Assembly (NCBI GenBank): GCA_964473245.1
Contig: CAYYOL010000050.1
Coordinates: 1 to 12,470, forward strand
DNA: 12,470 nt
Direction: 5' to 3'
Source of the DNA: CAYZJV01 sp964473245
Lineage (GTDB): Bacteria > Spirochaetota > Spirochaetia > Sphaerochaetales > Sphaerochaetaceae
Shown here piece after piece: positions 1 through 5,723 of the stretch. The notes under the pieces were generated by a model, which ran no database searches, was not told the origin of the DNA, and saw only the letters and a program-made list of their open reading frames with translations. Each line of letters begins with the position of its first letter. The stretch's first letter is position 1. The translations under genes and the position numbers were made by a program.

Positions 1-617
1 ACCGAAAGGGTGATCGGCATGAACCCTGCAATCGTCGTGTGATCATGTGAATCATGATCCTTTCCATACAGTTCCGGAATGAGCTGGAGACCGGCACTGA
101 GGGTGATTCCCCAATCCTCTCTAAAGTACCAGCTGAAACCCGCCTCTGCTGTAGCTAAAAAGCTCAGGAAACTGGTGTGAGGAGTTGAATTGTAGGAGTT
201 GTAGGCAAATCCCAGACCTATGCTCAGTGGAAGTTCGAATGTTCCCTGCACCGGAATGTAGGTGAGTTTTGCCTGGAAGGGAACCGATGTAAACAGATCG
301 CTTCCCAGATCATAGGCGAACAGATATCCCAGCTCTCCGCCCAGAGCTACCGTGCTGTTGAGAAAACCCTGATATCGGATGGAGCCGTATCCTCCAACCT
401 TCATATGCATATCCTCGGGAAAGGAGAGGAGCTGATCATCAGATAGGTACGGTCGGAAAAAGAATGCTGGAACCACAGGGCCAGCGCGGAAAGTGAACAT
501 CTGGCTTCCCATACCATACTGCCGTGGTGCAGAGGTGAATCCCTCATCCTGAGCCAGCAGTACCCCTGGGAACAATACGCAAAGGAGCATTACTATTAGA
601 ATTTTCTTCATTATCAT
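1..617 (-). CDS. Exported, probably outer-membrane beta-barrel protein (C-terminus off the left edge)
   Basis: Reading from 617 down to 1 gives 205 open codons with no stop, so the gene continues beyond the window. The N-terminus has two lysines (KK), a run of hydrophobic residues and a plausible signal-peptidase I site after ...VLLA, followed by QDEG. After that the protein alternates aromatic/hydrophobic and polar residues with many Gly and Tyr, as in short outer-membrane barrels (for example the stretch around GGYGSIRYQG). A His/Asp-rich turn (GKDHDSHDH) lies close to the window edge. Three candidate ATGs (620, 617, 611) follow an AGGAG at 623-627. The ATG at 617 has the best spacing (5 nt), while 620 is too close. 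I cannot name the family. The role as an envelope protein is inferred from composition and signal peptide only. Confidence 0.72.
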   Translation of the reverse strand, partial: MIMKKILIVMLLCVLFPGVLLAQDEGFTSAPRQYGMGSQMFTFRAGPVVPAFFFRPYLSDDQLLSFPEDMHMKVGGYGSIRYQGFLNSTVALGGELGYLFAYDLGSDLFTSVPFQAKLTYIPVQGTFELPLSIGLGFAYNSYNSTPHTSFLSFLATAEAGFSWYFREDWGITLSAGLQLIPELYGKDHDSHDHTTIAGFMPITLS

Positions 618-653
618 CATTTCTCCTAGCAGTAGCTAACATTAGTATGACCA

Positions 654-682
654 ATCATATCCTATAGACATACTTTTGAAAA
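654..682 (-). promoter_or_regulatory. Putative sigma-70 promoter for the exported protein at 1-617
   Basis: On the minus strand a -35-like TTTTCA (682-677) and a -10-like TATGAT (659-654) are separated by 17 nt, giving a leader of about 30 nt before the start codon. The -10 matches consensus at five of six positions and the -35 at four. This is a prediction from sequence only. Confidence 0.4.
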
Positions 683-726
683 CCGGTCGGCCGGGTCATC
701 TCTACGAGTTGTCTCGACTGTGGCAG

Positions 727-755
727 TACACACGCGCTCAGATATTTGGTATAAG
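727..755 (+). promoter_or_regulatory. Putative extended -10 promoter for folD
   Basis: TACACA (727-732), a 17-nt spacer and TATAAG (750-755) preceded by TGG, which makes an extended -10 element. It lies 38 nt upstream of the folD start codon. The -35 is weak, so recognition would rest on the TG extension. Confidence 0.42.
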
Positions 756-793
756 AGGGGAAGAACGGAAACAATCAATGAGCGAGGAATCCC

Positions 794-1663
794 ATGGTAG
801 TGATGTCTGGAAAAGAGGTGGCCGCTCAGGTCAAAGCAGAAGTGAAAGCATCGTGTAGAGAGAGTATCGAGCAGACCGGTCATACCCCCTGTCTTGCTGT
901 AGTTCTCGTAGGATCAGATGCTGCAAGTGCCACGTATGTGGCGAGCAAAGGTCGAACATGCGAAGAGATGGGCTTCAAACATCAGGATCATATGCTCCCT
1001 GAGACGACCGATGCACAGACTCTGCTGCAGCTCATAGAGCATTTGAACGAAGATGACTCGGTAGATGGCATTCTCGTACAGCTGCCACTGCCAAAACACC
1101 TAGATGAGAAGAGTATCATTCAAAGCATTCGACCTGATAAGGATGTCGATGGACTGCACCCGGTCAATATGGGAAAGCTGCTTGCAGGGGACGCCACCTT
1201 CGTTGCCTGTACACCAGCAGGAGTGCTGAGAATGCTCGATTATTACCAAATAGAGACCGCTGGGAAAGAGGTTGTCATTATAGGGAGAAGCAATATCGTC
1301 GGTAAGCCAATGGCAGCACTGCTCATGCAGAAAGGGCGTGATGCCACGGTGACCGTGTGTCACAGCCGGACCAGAGACCTTGCTGAGCACACGAGAAGAG
1401 CAGATATCGTAATAGCAGCTATCGGTAAGCCGTTGGCGTTGACCAAAGATATGGTGAAACCGGGTGCGGTGGTTGTCGATGTCGGGATCAACCGCATACC
1501 CGATGCATCACGCAAACGAGGCTATCGTCTGGTAGGAGATGTGGATTACGATCAGGTGGCACCACAGTGCTCGGCAATCACACCTGTCCCTGGAGGGGTG
1601 GGGCCCATGACGATTGCAATGCTCATGGAGAATACTCTGCAAGCTGCAAGATTGCATACATAG
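794..1663 (+). CDS. folD: Bifunctional methylenetetrahydrofolate dehydrogenase / methenyltetrahydrofolate cyclohydrolase
   Basis: FolD interconverts 5,10-methylene-, 5,10-methenyl- and 10-formyl-tetrahydrofolate in the cytosol, supplying one-carbon units for purines, formyl-Met-tRNA and methionine. The 289-residue length is normal for the family. Visible signatures are the catalytic Tyr48/Lys52 pair (TYVASKGR), the loop DGILVQLPLP at 91-100, DKDVDGLHPVN at 115-125, the nucleotide-binding GRSNIVGKP at 164-172, and the C-terminal ITPVPGGVGPMTIAM at 262-276. The start at 794 is supported by GAGGA at 784-788 with a 5-nt gap; an in-frame ATG at 803 is less well placed. miaB follows 18 nt after the stop with no terminator between them, so folD, miaB and the sirtuin are probably co-transcribed. 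Nothing suggests loss of function. Confidence 0.97.
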   Translation: MVVMSGKEVAAQVKAEVKASCRESIEQTGHTPCLAVVLVGSDAASATYVASKGRTCEEMGFKHQDHMLPETTDAQTLLQLIEHLNEDDSVDGILVQLPLPKHLDEKSIIQSIRPDKDVDGLHPVNMGKLLAGDATFVACTPAGVLRMLDYYQIETAGKEVVIIGRSNIVGKPMAALLMQKGRDATVTVCHSRTRDLAEHTRRADIVIAAIGKPLALTKDMVKPGAVVVDVGINRIPDASRKRGYRLVGDVDYDQVAPQCSAITPVPGGVGPMTIAMLMENTLQAARLHT

Positions 1664-1681
1664 AGGAGAAGATCACACACG

Positions 1682-2989
1682 ATGAAGAGCATACAACACA
1701 ACCGATACTGGATGGAAACCTACGGTTGTCAAATGAATACAGCAGAATCGCACGCACTTGAATCTGCGCTACAGGCTGCAGGTATGCAACCAGCTGCCAG
1801 TGCAGAAGAGGCAGACTGTGCCATACTCAATACCTGCAGTGTGAGAAAGACAGCAGAGAACAGGATCTGGGGAAGGATCGGGTTCTTTCAACACCTCAAA
1901 CAATCACGGAATATCACGCTGGTGATCACCGGATGCATGGCAGAGCGTCTTGGTGACGAATTTCTCAAAGAGGCTCCAGCGGTTGACCATGTCATGGGAA
2001 CGAACGATAAACAGCGTATCGCTGCGCTACTCACCGGAGGCAGCGATGAGCGGGACACAGCCTACACGTTCACAGAGAGTTATCACAAAGCGGGCGATGT
2101 AAAATCCTACGTACCGATCATGAATGGGTGCAATAACTTCTGTACCTACTGCATTGTCCCCTATGTTCGTGGACGGGAGGTCTCACGCGATCCACAATCG
2201 ATCTTCGATGAGATTGCCCGGCTCGAAAATGCTGGAGTTCGAGAGATCACCCTACTTGGACAGAACGTCAACTCATACGACTATACTGTAGGAGGGAATC
2301 GACTGAGATATCCCGATCTACTGAGTGATATCGCTTCACGTGTCTCGTCTATCAAATGGATCAGATTCGAGAGTCCTCATCCCAAGGATTTCTCCCGAGA
2401 TCTCGTACAGGTCATAGCTCAGGAGCCTGCGGTCGCCAAGCACCTCCATATTCCCGCACAGAGTGGATCTACACGGATTTTGGAGATCATGAATCGTCGA
2501 TATACCCGAGAACGCTACCTTGCATTGATAGACGACTTACGCTCAGCAAACTCTCGAATCACTTTCACCACAGATGTCATGGTTGGATTCCCCGGTGAAC
2601 GGGAGCAAGACTTTCAGGATACCCTTTCGCTCATGCAGCAGGTTCAGTTCCTTGAGGCATTCATGTACTATTTCAACCCGAGAGAGGGGACAAAAGCAGT
2701 CGAACTACCAGATCAAATCCCCCCCGAAGTACGTATGGAGCGGCTTCAACAACTGATCTCCATGCAGCGTGACATCACGCACACGAAAAAGATCGAGAGG
2801 TGTACAGGAGATACTACCGTGCTCGTGGAACAGGTTTCAAAAAAGAATACCGAAGAGTATCTTGGCCGAAATGAACACGATGAGATGGTGGTGTTCAAAC
2901 CAAAAGAGCCCGTCTCAATCGGAGAATTTGTCTCGGTCTCACTACGATCGCTCGTGGGCAACACGTTCACAGCAGAGCACAGGGTGTAA
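1682..2989 (+). CDS. miaB: tRNA-2-methylthio-N6-(dimethylallyl)adenosine synthase (radical SAM methylthiotransferase)
   Basis: MiaB adds a methylthio group to i6A37 of tRNAs that read UNN codons, using two [4Fe-4S] clusters. The 435-residue protein has the three family parts. The N-terminal UPF0004 domain carries Cys16 (YGCQMN), Cys52 (NTCSVRKTAENR) and Cys85 (GCMAER) for the auxiliary cluster. The radical SAM core has Cys150/Cys154/Cys157 (GCNNFCTYC). A C-terminal TRAM-like domain spans about 370-435. NTCSVRKTAENR and GCNNFCTYCIVPYVRGRE favour MiaB over the ribosomal methylthiotransferase RimO. The ATG is 18 nt after the folD stop. An AGGAG at 1664-1668 lies 13 nt upstream, a longer spacing than usual. 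The sirtuin gene starts 7 nt after the stop. Confidence 0.96.
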   Translation: MKSIQHNRYWMETYGCQMNTAESHALESALQAAGMQPAASAEEADCAILNTCSVRKTAENRIWGRIGFFQHLKQSRNITLVITGCMAERLGDEFLKEAPAVDHVMGTNDKQRIAALLTGGSDERDTAYTFTESYHKAGDVKSYVPIMNGCNNFCTYCIVPYVRGREVSRDPQSIFDEIARLENAGVREITLLGQNVNSYDYTVGGNRLRYPDLLSDIASRVSSIKWIRFESPHPKDFSRDLVQVIAQEPAVAKHLHIPAQSGSTRILEIMNRRYTRERYLALIDDLRSANSRITFTTDVMVGFPGEREQDFQDTLSLMQQVQFLEAFMYYFNPREGTKAVELPDQIPPEVRMERLQQLISMQRDITHTKKIERCTGDTTVLVEQVSKKNTEEYLGRNEHDEMVVFKPKEPVSIGEFVSVSLRSLVGNTFTAEHRV

Positions 2990-2996
2990 AAGTTAT

Positions 2997-3740
2997 ATGG
3001 TAGAGACACTCAAGGAGTTGCTCGCGAAGAGCAATCGAACAGTAGCTTTCACAGGAGCCGGGGTATCCACGCTCAGTGGTATCAGGGATTTTCGTGGTAC
3101 AGGCGGTTTCTACACCCGAAAATGGCATGGCATGGATGTTGAACAACTGCTCTCGCTCGATGTGTTTCTCGATGATCCCTCGCTTTTCTACGACTGGGCA
3201 CGTGAATTTCTCTATCGACTCGATTCCTATACCCCCTCGGTCGTTCACACAGTACTTGCAAAAATGGAAAAGCGAAACATGATCCACGCTCTGTATACTC
3301 AGAATATCGATCTGTTGCATCAGAAAGCTGGTAGTCGCCGAGTAGGGGAGATTCATGGAAGTCCTGCCACACACACCTGTCTCCAGTGCAAACAAAGCGC
3401 ATCATACGATACCGTAGCTCCTCAGGTCCTTTCGGGGAAGGTCCCACACTGTGCTGTATGCTCCGGGATAGTTAAACCAAACATCGTGTTCTATGGGGAG
3501 TTGCTCGACAGTGCACTGCTCGATCGAGCATACCGAGACATGGCCGATGCCGATCTCGTGCTCATACTAGGAAGCAGTCTTACGGTGCAACCAGCTGCAT
3601 CGCTCCCCATGGCAACCTATTATCATGGGGGCAGATTGGTGATCATCAACTCACAAGAGACGCCTCTGGACAAGTATGCAAAAGTGAGACTGTTCGATCT
3701 ACAGTCAGTATTTGAAGCGTTGGACGACTGGATTACATGA
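2997..3740 (+). CDS. cobB: Sir2-family NAD-dependent protein deacylase
   Basis: Sirtuins remove acyl groups from lysines and consume NAD+. The 247-residue protein resembles the Thermotoga-type single-domain sirtuin as I recall it. It shows the NAD loop GAGVSTLSGIRDFRG (20-34), TQNIDLLHQ (101-109), the catalytic His120 in IHGS, a four-Cys zinc site (Cys128, Cys131, Cys152, Cys155), KPNIVFYGE (160-168) and GSSLTVQPA (192-200). One residue is unusual: the normally conserved SGIPDFR reads SGIRDFR (Arg30, codon AGG). The start at 2997 is 7 nt after the miaB stop. The open frame extends upstream to 2769, but that part lies in another frame of miaB and carries no sirtuin sequence. Only a weak AGGG (2981-2984) precedes the ATG, which is consistent with translational coupling to miaB. 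The 3' end overlaps the convergent neighbour by 8 bases. Confidence 0.93.
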   Translation: MVETLKELLAKSNRTVAFTGAGVSTLSGIRDFRGTGGFYTRKWHGMDVEQLLSLDVFLDDPSLFYDWAREFLYRLDSYTPSVVHTVLAKMEKRNMIHALYTQNIDLLHQKAGSRRVGEIHGSPATHTCLQCKQSASYDTVAPQVLSGKVPHCAVCSGIVKPNIVFYGELLDSALLDRAYRDMADADLVLILGSSLTVQPAASLPMATYYHGGRLVIINSQETPLDKYAKVRLFDLQSVFEALDDWIT

Positions 3741-4224
3741 CCGAGTGATACCCCATACGCTCTAGGATCGAAACCAGTGTCTGCAGTCTCTCACTGATCA
3801 ATTCATCGTTCTTCGATAGCTCATCTGCAAACAGGCGGATATCTGTATCGATCTTCTCATTTCCAGTGGCGATATCCACTGACATGGCATCACCTTGCAA
3901 GCCGACTCTATCTACACGTGGATTCTCAGGATCATACAATTTGTCGAACCGGTAGGAGTCGGAGAAGAACTCCTTCGTTCGTGCAATGAGAATAGCAAGG
4001 TCGAGAACCCGGTGAAGAGGCAACTCTTCCGATTGTCGAGACCATTTCCCGCCAGTATGACGCCACACTTTGGCAGAAATCTCTACGGATCCCCGATCGT
4101 TCCACTGGGCAAGCCCAAGGGAGAGACCCTTGGCATCCGAATCATAGGCTTTTCTTCCATCGATCTGTTCGTAATTCTCAACGACCACTACGGGTTTATG
4201 TTTGAGTGTAGTCGGTATCTCCAT
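3733..4224 (-). CDS. DUF6530-like conserved protein of unknown function
   Basis: A 163-residue soluble protein with no signal peptide or membrane segment. I recognise it from memory as a member of the conserved family now called DUF6530. Its best-conserved part is probably 9-80: HKPVVVVENYEQIDG, DAKGLSLGLAQWNDRG (30-45), ISAKVWRHTG (49-58) and SEELPLHRVLDLAILI (65-80). The C-terminal third (120-163) is charged and probably helical. No catalytic motif is evident and no function should be assigned. The start at 4224 is firm, with an AAGGAGG (4236-4230) and a 5-nt gap. It has its own promoter and lies downstream of the terminator of the SPFH unit, so it looks monocistronic. Its stop lies inside the last codons of the convergent sirtuin gene. 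Confidence 0.85.
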   Translation of the reverse strand: MEIPTTLKHKPVVVVENYEQIDGRKAYDSDAKGLSLGLAQWNDRGSVEISAKVWRHTGGKWSRQSEELPLHRVLDLAILIARTKEFFSDSYRFDKLYDPENPRVDRVGLQGDAMSVDIATGNEKIDTDIRLFADELSKNDELISERLQTLVSILERMGYHSVM

Positions 4225-4249
4225 ATCAGCCTCCTTGCATCTGAGCAGG

Positions 4250-4279
4250 AGTGTAGCATATCTGTAGTAATTTTGTAAA
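4250..4279 (-). promoter_or_regulatory. Putative sigma-70 promoter for the DUF6530-like gene
   Basis: Minus-strand TTTACA (4279-4274), an 18-nt spacer and TACACT (4255-4250) preceded by TGC, i.e. an extended -10. It sits 25 nt upstream of the start codon. AT-rich sequence with ACTAGT and GTTTAC repeats lies just upstream (4281-4326), which could hold regulatory sites. Confidence 0.55.
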
Positions 4280-4340
4280 TTACTAGTTTACTAAATTTCT
4301 GATTCTCCAATCATACTAGTGTTTACATGCGCCGAAACGA

Positions 4341-4367
4341 TAAAAAACCGTGGTTTCAAACCACGGT
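4341..4367 (-). terminator. Rho-independent terminator of the SPFH/ribbon-helix-helix unit
   Basis: The plus-strand arms ACCGTGG (4347-4353) and CCACGGT (4361-4367) form a perfect 7-bp stem around a 7-nt loop. On the minus strand the stem is followed by six T residues (4347-4342). The first base of the stem is also the last base of the ribbon-helix-helix stop codon, so termination begins right at the end of the gene. Confidence 0.9.
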
Positions 4368-4549
4368 CAAGAATCTGATGAATCGGGAACAGAGCGTTTA
4401 CGTCGGGATCGCACCGACTCTGTGAGAAGATATTCGATCTGTCCGTTGATCGACCTGAAATCGTCTTCGGCCCAAGCTGCGAGTTCTTCCCAAAGTGAAG
4501 GTGTAATCCTCAAGAGTACCTGTTTTTTGTCTTTCTCTTTATTTACCAT
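4367..4549 (-). CDS. Small ribbon-helix-helix (Arc/CopG-like) DNA-binding protein
   Basis: A 60-residue protein with the layout of an Arc-type ribbon-helix-helix domain. A short beta strand (KKQVLLRIT, residues 8-16) is followed by helix A (PSLWEELAAWAEDDF, 17-31), a turn (RSING) and helix B (QIEYLLTESVRSRR, 37-50). The tail is basic, then Ser/Asp-rich. Such proteins bind DNA as dimers, with the paired strands in the major groove. Small Arc-like genes beside SPFH genes occur widely in my recollection, so this pair is likely a conserved unit. It starts 17 nt after the SPFH stop without a clear ribosome-binding site, suggesting coupled translation. It could control its own operon through the palindrome at 5613-5627; that link is inference. 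No toxin gene is adjacent. Confidence 0.85.
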   Translation of the reverse strand: MVNKEKDKKQVLLRITPSLWEELAAWAEDDFRSINGQIEYLLTESVRSRRKRSVPDSSDS

Positions 4550-4566
4550 GCAAATCTGTAATCAAT

Positions 4567-5598
4567 TTAATATATTGAACCGCTATTGACAATCGGTTGT
4601 GCATCACGATTACCACAGAGTACCACCAGTAGATTACTTATCATTGCAGCCTTTCTCTCCTCATCCAGATCTACCACAGCATTTCTGCTCAGTTGATCGA
4701 GCGCCATCTCGACCATCCCGACAGCACCCTCCACAATCTTCTGACGAGCTGCAATGATAGCTGTTGCCTGCTGTCGTTGCAGCATAGCAGCTGCAATCTC
4801 AGGAGCGTATGAAAGATGTGTTATTCTTGCCTCTAGCACCTCAATACCGGCGATCTCCACCTTTTCCTGGATCGCGACCTTCAGTTTCTGTGCTACTTCC
4901 ATACTGCTTCCTCTGAGGGATTTCTCACCTTCGTCATCGCTAGCATCATAGGGATACTCTCGAACGATGTTTCTGAGAGCCGAATCGCACTGTATGGAGA
5001 GATACTCCTTGAAATTGTCGACATTGAAGACAGCTTTAGCCGTATTCACCACCTTCCAGATTACCACGATGCCAATAATGATCGGGTTACCCAGAGCGTC
5101 GTTCACCTTCTGCTTCTCATTGTTGAGCGTCATTGCCTTGAGCGAAAGCTTCTTGTTTGGAAGGGATATGTTCACATTTCCGTATTTGCTGTATACCGTG
5201 CTCTTCTCCTGAGAGGAGCCATCGGAAGATTCACTCTTGGCTACAGGATTGACCGCGCTTACAAAGGGATTGACGAAGTAGAATCCCTCACCGCGTAACG
5301 TTCCGTAATACCTGCCGAAGAGCGTGAGAACCAGTGCCTCATTCGGTTTCAATACCTTCAATCCCACATAGAGTATCGGTCCGATAATGAATCCATATAA
5401 TGCTCCAATTACAATCAATACAATCCTAAGGCCGGTGTTCCACGAACTCGCTACCGAAGTGAGCCCCACGGTGAACAGGGCGATCATAGCCAAGATCAGA
5501 ACACTGTTTACCAATAGCATTACCATGCCATGCAAACTTGTTGCATTTCGCTCCTCCAACTGAAAACGTTTTTGATGACCTTGTACAGCATTTTCCAT
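4567..5598 (-). CDS. SPFH/band-7 (stomatin-like) membrane protein
   Basis: SPFH proteins form large membrane-attached oligomers linked to membrane microdomains and protease control. The 343-residue protein has two predicted N-terminal membrane helices (about 25-47 and 57-80) and KPNEALVLTLFGRYYGT (84-100), the start of the SPFH domain. It continues with NEKQKVNDALGNPI (160-173), EARITHLSYAPEIAAAMLQRQQA (257-279), the helical AARQKIVEGAVGMVEMAL (283-300) and a conserved C-terminus LLVVLCGNRDAQPIVNSG. Residues about 113-147 form a Ser-rich insertion between the NPF motif and the KKLSLKAMTLNNEKQ strand. The start is set at 5598, where GGAGG (5609-5605) has 6-nt spacing; an in-frame upstream start at 5619 overlaps the palindrome and has no such site. 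It is the first gene of a unit with the ribbon-helix-helix gene. Client and function are unknown. Confidence 0.9.
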   Translation of the reverse strand: MENAVQGHQKRFQLEERNATSLHGMVMLLVNSVLILAMIALFTVGLTSVASSWNTGLRIVLIVIGALYGFIIGPILYVGLKVLKPNEALVLTLFGRYYGTLRGEGFYFVNPFVSAVNPVAKSESSDGSSQEKSTVYSKYGNVNISLPNKKLSLKAMTLNNEKQKVNDALGNPIIIGIVVIWKVVNTAKAVFNVDNFKEYLSIQCDSALRNIVREYPYDASDDEGEKSLRGSSMEVAQKLKVAIQEKVEIAGIEVLEARITHLSYAPEIAAAMLQRQQATAIIAARQKIVEGAVGMVEMALDQLSRNAVVDLDEERKAAMISNLLVVLCGNRDAQPIVNSGSIY

Positions 5599-5612
5599 TG
5601 ACAACCTCCGAA

Positions 5613-5627
5613 ATATCATTATGATAT
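5613..5627. promoter_or_regulatory. Palindrome at the transcription start of the SPFH gene (candidate operator)
   Basis: ATATCAT (5613-5619), one central base, ATGATAT (5621-5627): perfect 7-bp arms. It sits immediately downstream of the -10 element, near where transcription should start (about 5628), and ends before the Shine-Dalgarno sequence. A repressor bound here would block initiation. The co-transcribed ribbon-helix-helix protein is an obvious but untested candidate. Confidence 0.5.
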
Positions 5628-5634
5628 CACCTAG

Positions 5635-5663
5635 ATATTAGTTTGTAATTGCATTCATGTCAA
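5635..5663 (-). promoter_or_regulatory. Near-consensus sigma-70 promoter for the SPFH unit
   Basis: Minus-strand TTGACA (5663-5658), exactly 17 nt, then TAATAT (5640-5635). The -35 is perfect and the -10 close to consensus. This is the strongest promoter in the window by sequence, consistent with a well expressed or tightly repressed gene. Confidence 0.85.
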
Positions 5664-5673
5664 TCGAATTTGG

Positions 5674-5702
5674 TGGACAGGTAGATAGTTTTTCGACATG
5701 AT
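5674..5702 (+). promoter_or_regulatory. Possible promoter for the hydrolase-ABC operon
   Basis: TGGACA (5674-5679), 17 nt, CATGAT (5697-5702), about 21 nt before the start codon. The -10 is weak (four of six). It is divergent from the SPFH promoter, with the -35 elements only about 10 bases apart, so the two may influence each other. Confidence 0.35.
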
Positions 5703-5723
5703 ACGCTCAGATAGGGAGAACAT

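Noticed and set aside
681..700. CCGG-rich symmetry as a terminator in the 618-793 gap
   Set aside because: Only a 4-bp stem can form, and no gene ends there on either strand.
2769..2996. Upstream extension of the sirtuin reading frame by 76 residues
   Set aside because: It lies in a different frame inside miaB, shows no sirtuin sequence, and the family start motif begins at the ATG at 2997.
3082..3447. Minus-strand open frames of 121 and 142 residues opposite the sirtuin (the second spans 2967-3395)
   Set aside because: Both are fully antisense to a well-supported gene, without ribosome-binding sites or recognisable domains; frame shadows.
3895..4278. Plus-strand open frame of 127 residues opposite the DUF6530-like gene
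   Set aside because: Antisense shadow with low-complexity, non-protein-like composition; the minus-strand gene has a strong ribosome-binding site and family motifs.
4367..5598. SPFH plus ribbon-helix-helix pair as a toxin-antitoxin system
   Set aside because: The partner of the small DNA-binding protein is a large SPFH membrane protein, not a toxin, and there is no toxin-like gene in the unit.
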